NCBI RefSeq assembly: GCF_030269305.1
Contig: NZ_BSTC01000022.1
Span: 1-64,000 of the forward strand
DNA: 64,000 nucleotides
Source: Kineosporia sp. NBRC 101731
GTDB taxonomy: Bacteria > Actinomycetota > Actinomycetes > Actinomycetales > Kineosporiaceae
Reading direction: 5' to 3'
Positions 60,785-64,000 of this stretch are shown piece by piece. Numbering within the stretch: the stretch's first letter is position 1; each line of letters opens with the position of its first letter. Under the pieces are notes generated by a model. The model did no database searches. It saw nothing but the letters and a program-made list of their open reading frames with translations, and was not told the origin of the DNA. The position numbers and the translations under genes are program-made.

Positions 60785-61420
60785 ATGCGCCTGCACGTCG
60801 TCGACCATCCTCTCGTCGCCCACAAACTCACCACGCTCCGGAACCGGGAGACCGACTCGCCGACGTTCCGTCGCCTGGCTGACGAACTGGTCACTCTCCT
60901 GGCCTACGAGGCCACCCGCGGGGTCCGGGTGGTGGAGCACGAGATCTCCACCCCGGTCGCCCCGGCCACGGGCGTCAAGCTGACCCAGCCCAAGCCTCTC
61001 GTCGTGCCGATCCTGCGGGCCGGTCTCGGCATGCTGGAGGGCATGACCCGGCTGATCCCGACGGCCGAGGTCGGCTTCCTCGGGATGATCCGGAACGAGG
61101 AGACCCTCGAGGCCAGCACATACGCCAACCGTCTCCCGGACGACCTGACCGGACGGCAGGTCTACGTACTGGACCCGATGCTAGCCACCGGCGGCACGCT
61201 CGCCGTGGCGATCCAGTACCTGATGGAGCGCGGCGCGGACGATGTCACCGCCATCTGCCTCCTTGGTGCACCGGAAGGCGTAGAACATGTCCGTAAGGCC
61301 GTCGGCGAAGAGGCTCCCGTGCAGATTGTTCTGGGCGGGATGGACCCCGGCCTGAACGAGCACGGCTACATCGTCCCTGGTCTCGGCGACGCGGGCGACC
61401 GCTTGTACGGCGTAGTGTGA
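60785..61420 (+). CDS. upp: Uracil phosphoribosyltransferase
   Basis: The 211-residue salvage enzyme makes UMP from uracil and PRPP. It opens with [16 protein letters not shown], and has [13 protein letters not shown], the PRPP loop [14 protein letters not shown], and a C-terminal uracil-binding segment [14 protein letters not shown]. All key motifs are present and length is normal. Confidence 0.95.
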   Translation: MRLHVVDHPLVAHKLTTLRNRETDSPTFRRLADELVTLLAYEATRGVRVVEHEISTPVAPATGVKLTQPKPLVVPILRAGLGMLEGMTRLIPTAEVGFLGMIRNEETLEASTYANRLPDDLTGRQVYVLDPMLATGGTLAVAIQYLMERGADDVTAICLLGAPEGVEHVRKAVGEEAPVQIVLGGMDPGLNEHGYIVPGLGDAGDRLYGVV

Positions 61421-61552
61421 CCGCCGCCGCTACTATCAACCTCAAGCCGAGGTTGAGACTGGCGCGGTAGCCATGCGTGACAAGCTCGACACGGATAGAA
61501 CATACTCGAAGCGCTACATTTGTCCTGAGTACACCACTCTGGGGAGGCCGCA

Positions 61553-61720
61553 GTGACGAGGACCCGGCGAGCGCTCGTGGTCATCCTGGTTGTCTTCTTG
61601 ATCTACGCGGTCGTCAACGACCCGCGCCAGTCCGGAAACTTCGTGGGCGACATCTGGGACTGGCTTACCAGTGCCGCAGACTCGATCGGGACGTTCTTCG
61701 ACACGATGTTGTCGAACTGA
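61553..61720 (+). CDS. 55-residue single-pass membrane protein
   Basis: A short frame begins at GTG 61553 with GGGGAGG five bases upstream. The product is a basic MTRTRRA followed by a hydrophobic helix LVVILVVFLIYAVV, then NDPRQSGNFVGDIWDWLTSAADSIGTF, shown by the core GDIWDWLTSAADSI, an amphipathic stretch. It ends TMLSN. It has a strong terminator right after it, which supports a real gene. Homologues of this size are common near this spot in actinobacteria; the role is unknown. Confidence 0.72.
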   Translation: MTRTRRALVVILVVFLIYAVVNDPRQSGNFVGDIWDWLTSAADSIGTFFDTMLSN

Positions 61721-61729
61721 CGTTCCCCC

Positions 61730-61770
61730 AAGGACGCCGGCTGACATCCGTCAGCCGGCGTCCTTGTTTT
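61730..61770 (+). terminator. Rho-independent terminator
   Basis: A perfect 16-bp stem (61730-61745 with 61750-61765) is followed by GTTTTG. It ends the small membrane-protein transcript and, on the other strand, may stop the convergent plsC transcript. Confidence 0.88.
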
Positions 61771-61804
61771 GCCCTGGGCCCGGAGAGCCCGGAGGGGCCG
61801 CGAG

Positions 61805-62575
61805 CTACTTCTTCCGCTTCGCCTGGGCCTTGAGGCGCTTGGCCACGGCGGCGGCCGTGTCGAGCTTCCTGGCCTCTTCCGGGGTCGGCGCCGACCCGCC
61901 GCGGTTCGCCGGCACCCACCAGCGATCGGCGTCGTCCGCGGGCTGCTGCGGGTACCGGTCCTGCAGTTCCTCCAGCAACACGCCGACACGACTCTGGATC
62001 TCGGCGGTGATCTGGAACGCCTCCATGCCGGCCTCGGGCCGGAAGGGCTCGCCCGCCTTCAGCATGACCGCCTTACCCCGCCCGAGGTCGGGCTTGCGGG
62101 CCTTGGTGTAGATCCGCTGCCCGCCCCAGATCGCCATCGGCACGATCGGCACGTCGGCCGCCACCGCCATCCGGGCCGTGCCGGTCTTGAAGTCCTTCAG
62201 CACGTACGACCGGCTGATCGTGGCCTCCGGGAAGACCCCGACGATCTCGCCGGCCTTGAGGGCCCGGACCGCCTCGTCGAAGGCGCCCGTGCCGGCGGCC
62301 CGGTCGACCGGGATGTGGTGCATGCCGCGCATCAGCGGGCCGGCCACCGGGTTCCGGAAGACCGATTCCTTGCACATGAATCGCACCAGGCGCCGCTGCG
62401 GGCGAGCGACCAGACCACAGAACGTGAAGTCCAGGTAGCTGATGTGGTTGCTCGCGAGCACCGCCCCGCCCTCGGCGGGTATGTGCTCAGCCCCCTCGAC
62501 CGTGAACCGGATGCCAAGGGCGCGGAACGCCGTGCGGGCCAACGTGATGACCGGGGGATAGACCAGCTCTGCCAC
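61805..62575 (-). CDS. plsC: 1-acyl-sn-glycerol-3-phosphate acyltransferase (PlsC-like)
   Basis: The 256-residue enzyme has the acyltransferase boxes NHISYLD (NHxxxxD type), GMHHIPVDR, VFPEATISRS and VPIVPMAIWGG. It should acylate lysophosphatidate in phospholipid synthesis. GTG 62575 lies seven bases after a TACAGT -10-like element, so the message is probably leaderless; the longer frame is rejected. The C-terminal basic tail (AKRLKAQAKRKK) may help membrane contact. Confidence 0.87.
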   Translation of the reverse strand: MAELVYPPVITLARTAFRALGIRFTVEGAEHIPAEGGAVLASNHISYLDFTFCGLVARPQRRLVRFMCKESVFRNPVAGPLMRGMHHIPVDRAAGTGAFDEAVRALKAGEIVGVFPEATISRSYVLKDFKTGTARMAVAADVPIVPMAIWGGQRIYTKARKPDLGRGKAVMLKAGEPFRPEAGMEAFQITAEIQSRVGVLLEELQDRYPQQPADDADRWWVPANRGGSAPTPEEARKLDTAAAVAKRLKAQAKRKK

Positions 62576-63002
62576 GGACCGAACTGTAGGCGGTCCGCCC
62601 CGGGGGCCGGTAGGGCGGTGGACCCGGGCCGCGCGATGCATCCCACATGCGGCCACACCGAGATCCCCGGCTGACCACGACCGGCGGACCACCTGCAGGA
62701 ACACGTGCGACACCGGCAAATCTATGAATCAGGTGCCACATCGGTACACCAACGGTGTGGCGACCGACGATGACGTCTGGTTATGCATAGCTTTAAGCTG
62801 ACACGAGCGACATGGAACGGCGGATGGGCTGGGCGGCGCTACTCTGTCACAACGGATTATTCGGTAAATCGTGACAGAACCCCTACCATCGACCTGACCT
62901 GGCGTGGCAAGGTCGTAACAGAACGTGCGGATTCAGCGGAGCCCGAAGCAGCGTGACGGCGCCGAGGTTACGGAGGGGTTCACCGGTGCCCTGGAGGTAC
63001 GA
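62576..63002. promoter_or_regulatory. 427-bp intergenic region with a GTGACAGA inverted repeat
   Basis: No gene is seen. TCTGTCAC at 62843-62850 and GTGACAGA at 62871-62878 form a perfect 8-bp inverted repeat with centres about 28 bases apart, upstream of the VirB2-like gene. It may be an operator. CTGGAGGTACGA before 63003 is the ribosome site of the next gene. Confidence 0.5.
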
Positions 63003-63281
63003 ATGGCCGTCATCACGTCGGTAGTCATGCTCGCAACCACTACTAACGATGGGCCCTCGCTCAACTCCAACGGAGTGGTCGAGTGGGGCGTCAAGAACAT
63101 CATCCCGCTGGTTCTGCTGGTGATCGGGATAGGCATCATCGCCTCTGCCCGAAAAGGCAGGATCAGTGACAACGCCAACACCCTGACCAACGTGATGCTG
63201 GGTATGGGGGTCATCGCCGGCGCCGCCGTGCTCTACGGCTTCGCCGGTCAGTTGACCGAACTGGTGTTCGGGAACGGCTGA
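63003..63281 (+). CDS. Small membrane protein, VirB2/TrbC pilin-like
   Basis: The 92-residue product starts at ATG 63003, with GGAGG five bases upstream. It has two strong membrane segments (about 33-50 and 62-85) separated by a short basic loop (ARKGRISDN). The size and topology resemble VirB2/TrbC pilins. There is no sequence motif that proves this; the case rests on gene order with the next two genes. Confidence 0.6.
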   Translation: MAVITSVVMLATTTNDGPSLNSNGVVEWGVKNIIPLVLLVIGIGIIASARKGRISDNANTLTNVMLGMGVIAGAAVLYGFAGQLTELVFGNG

Positions 63282-63284
63282 GGC

Positions 63285-63665
63285 ATGCGGGTATCGCCTG
63301 ATGACGAGGTCTATCGGGTCAACACCGTGTGGCTCGGCCCGAGCGGGCTGACCTTTCCCTGGACAGCCAGGTACAGCGCGTATGCGGCCTGGTTGGTGGC
63401 TTTCCTGCTCATCCTGCTCGTCGAGGCTGTCACCCCGCTCAAGGTGCACATCCCGCCGGTGTGGGAGCTCTGCATCGCCACGCTCGGAACCTACGGGCTG
63501 ATGGGCTTCATCGATCATGAGCGCCCAGCCAGGGCGGTCTGGCAGACCTTCGTCTCGGATCTCACCGCTCCCCGGGCAGGCCGCGCTAGTAAGTACCGGC
63601 TGCAGCCCAAGGTCCGGGTACGGGACAAACGCACCTCAGCCCGGGCACGCAGGGCCAGCAGCTAG
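63285..63665 (+). CDS. Two-helix membrane protein, VirB3/TrbD-like
   Basis: The 126-residue protein begins four bases after the previous stop. It has two adjacent membrane segments (about 33-48 and 59-77), then FIDHERPARAVWQTF and a long basic tail. VirB3-family proteins are short with two helices and lie between VirB2 and VirB4. That matches size, topology and position. The family name is inferred. Confidence 0.6.
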   Translation: MRVSPDDEVYRVNTVWLGPSGLTFPWTARYSAYAAWLVAFLLILLVEAVTPLKVHIPPVWELCIATLGTYGLMGFIDHERPARAVWQTFVSDLTAPRAGRASKYRLQPKVRVRDKRTSARARRASS

Positions 63666-63684
63666 GGAGAGACGCGGCCACCTC

Positions 63685-64000
63685 ATGGGGATCTTCAGCA
63701 GCGGCCAGACCCGGGCCGCGAACATGGCACTGGCGTTGCGGACTATCGAGGGCAATCTGGCGTTCACGGATCAGGCCGCCTGGGCCTGGTTCGCGCTACC
63801 CACGCAGCGCTGGGCCTTCCGGGCCGATGGTGACCGACTCAACCTGATCATCGACACGGCGACCCGGATGGCTGCGCTGTCCGGCCGTCGCCTGCACCTG
63901 CGGGTGACATCGCGACCGTACCCGGCCGCTTCCTGGGCCCGGGCACTGGACGCGCGCACGCCTGACCCGCTGCCCGGTATCGACGGGAACACCTGGGCCG
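63685..64000 (+). CDS. N-terminus of VirB4/TrbE-like ATPase, cut by the window edge
   Basis: Only the first 105 codons are present (ATG 63685 to the edge). The protein begins MGIFSSGQTRAANM and has a region with FTDQAAWAWFALPTQRWAF that resembles the N-terminal domain of conjugation ATPases of the SCO6880/VirB4 type found in actinobacteria. The ATPase motifs would lie beyond the window. It directly follows the two small membrane genes, so all three are one operon. Confidence 0.6.
   Translation, partial: MGIFSSGQTRAANMALALRTIEGNLAFTDQAAWAWFALPTQRWAFRADGDRLNLIIDTATRMAALSGRRLHLRVTSRPYPAASWARALDARTPDPLPGIDGNTWA

Overview
The window is very GC-rich throughout most of its length, uses GTG and TTG starts freely, and carries actinobacterial marker families: WhiB, a GntR/TraB-type integrative conjugative element, XRE-DUF5753/DUF397 pairs, DUF5302, DUF5063, MarP and an actinobacterial-type lysC with an internal start. 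From 16.5 to 32.4 kb the gene order follows the Mycobacterium tuberculosis Rv3669-Rv3683 block (holin-X protein, epoxide hydrolase, MarP, NUDIX, Nth, Crp, MBL-fold protein, RidA, DUF4177, two ArsA/Get3-like ATPases, WhiB, PASTA penicillin-binding protein, metallophosphoesterase). It is an actinobacterial chromosome. A Kineosporia-like or other non-mycobacterial, non-streptomycete lineage is my guess and is not proven.

Region 1 (1 to about 12.42 kb) is an actinomycete integrative and conjugative element (AICE). It has an integrase cut short before its C-terminal catalytic residues, Xis, a DUF3631 ATPase, small membrane proteins, a candidate transfer locus, a TraB/FtsK-type DNA pump, a DUF2637-like membrane protein, a string of overlapping small genes, and a GntR-UTRA regulator facing them across a promoter with three matching operators. 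A GNAT enzyme, a 300-base array of tandem hairpins and an AT-richer cargo segment (10.0-12.24 kb) follow. The right end is the 3' part of a tRNA-Thr(CGT) gene with its original terminator. The left end is not in view.

Region 2 (12.5-16.4 kb) is ordinary accessory chromosome: a broken ImmA-type peptidase, an AraC regulator, an acyl-CoA-dehydrogenase-like oxidase and an AlkZ-like protein. Region 3 (16.5-32.4 kb) is the conserved block. It combines acid/cell-wall stress protection (MarP, PBP), DNA repair (Nth), global regulation (Crp, WblA-like) and membrane-protein targeting-type ATPases.

Region 4 (32.4-46.9 kb) holds tRNA-Pro, an orphan Imm51 immunity protein, a 13-bp tandem repeat array, a secreted trypsin-like protein, the divergent pabC/pabAB folate genes, a kinase plus FHA pair, an XRE/DUF397 regulatory locus, a secreted protein, a strange 12-residue-repeat/cysteine-ladder protein and an S9 peptidase. 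Region 5 (46.9-54.9 kb) is core: asd-lysC, DUF5063, recR, a serine hydrolase, dnaX, SRP RNA and tRNA-Ser(GGA).

Region 6 (55-64 kb) has conserved actinobacterial proteins, two mirror-image pairs of Roadblock plus DUF4388-like genes, tRNA-Ser(CGA), tadA, upp, a 55-residue membrane protein and plsC. At the right edge is the beginning of a VirB2/VirB3/VirB4-like cluster that runs out of the window.
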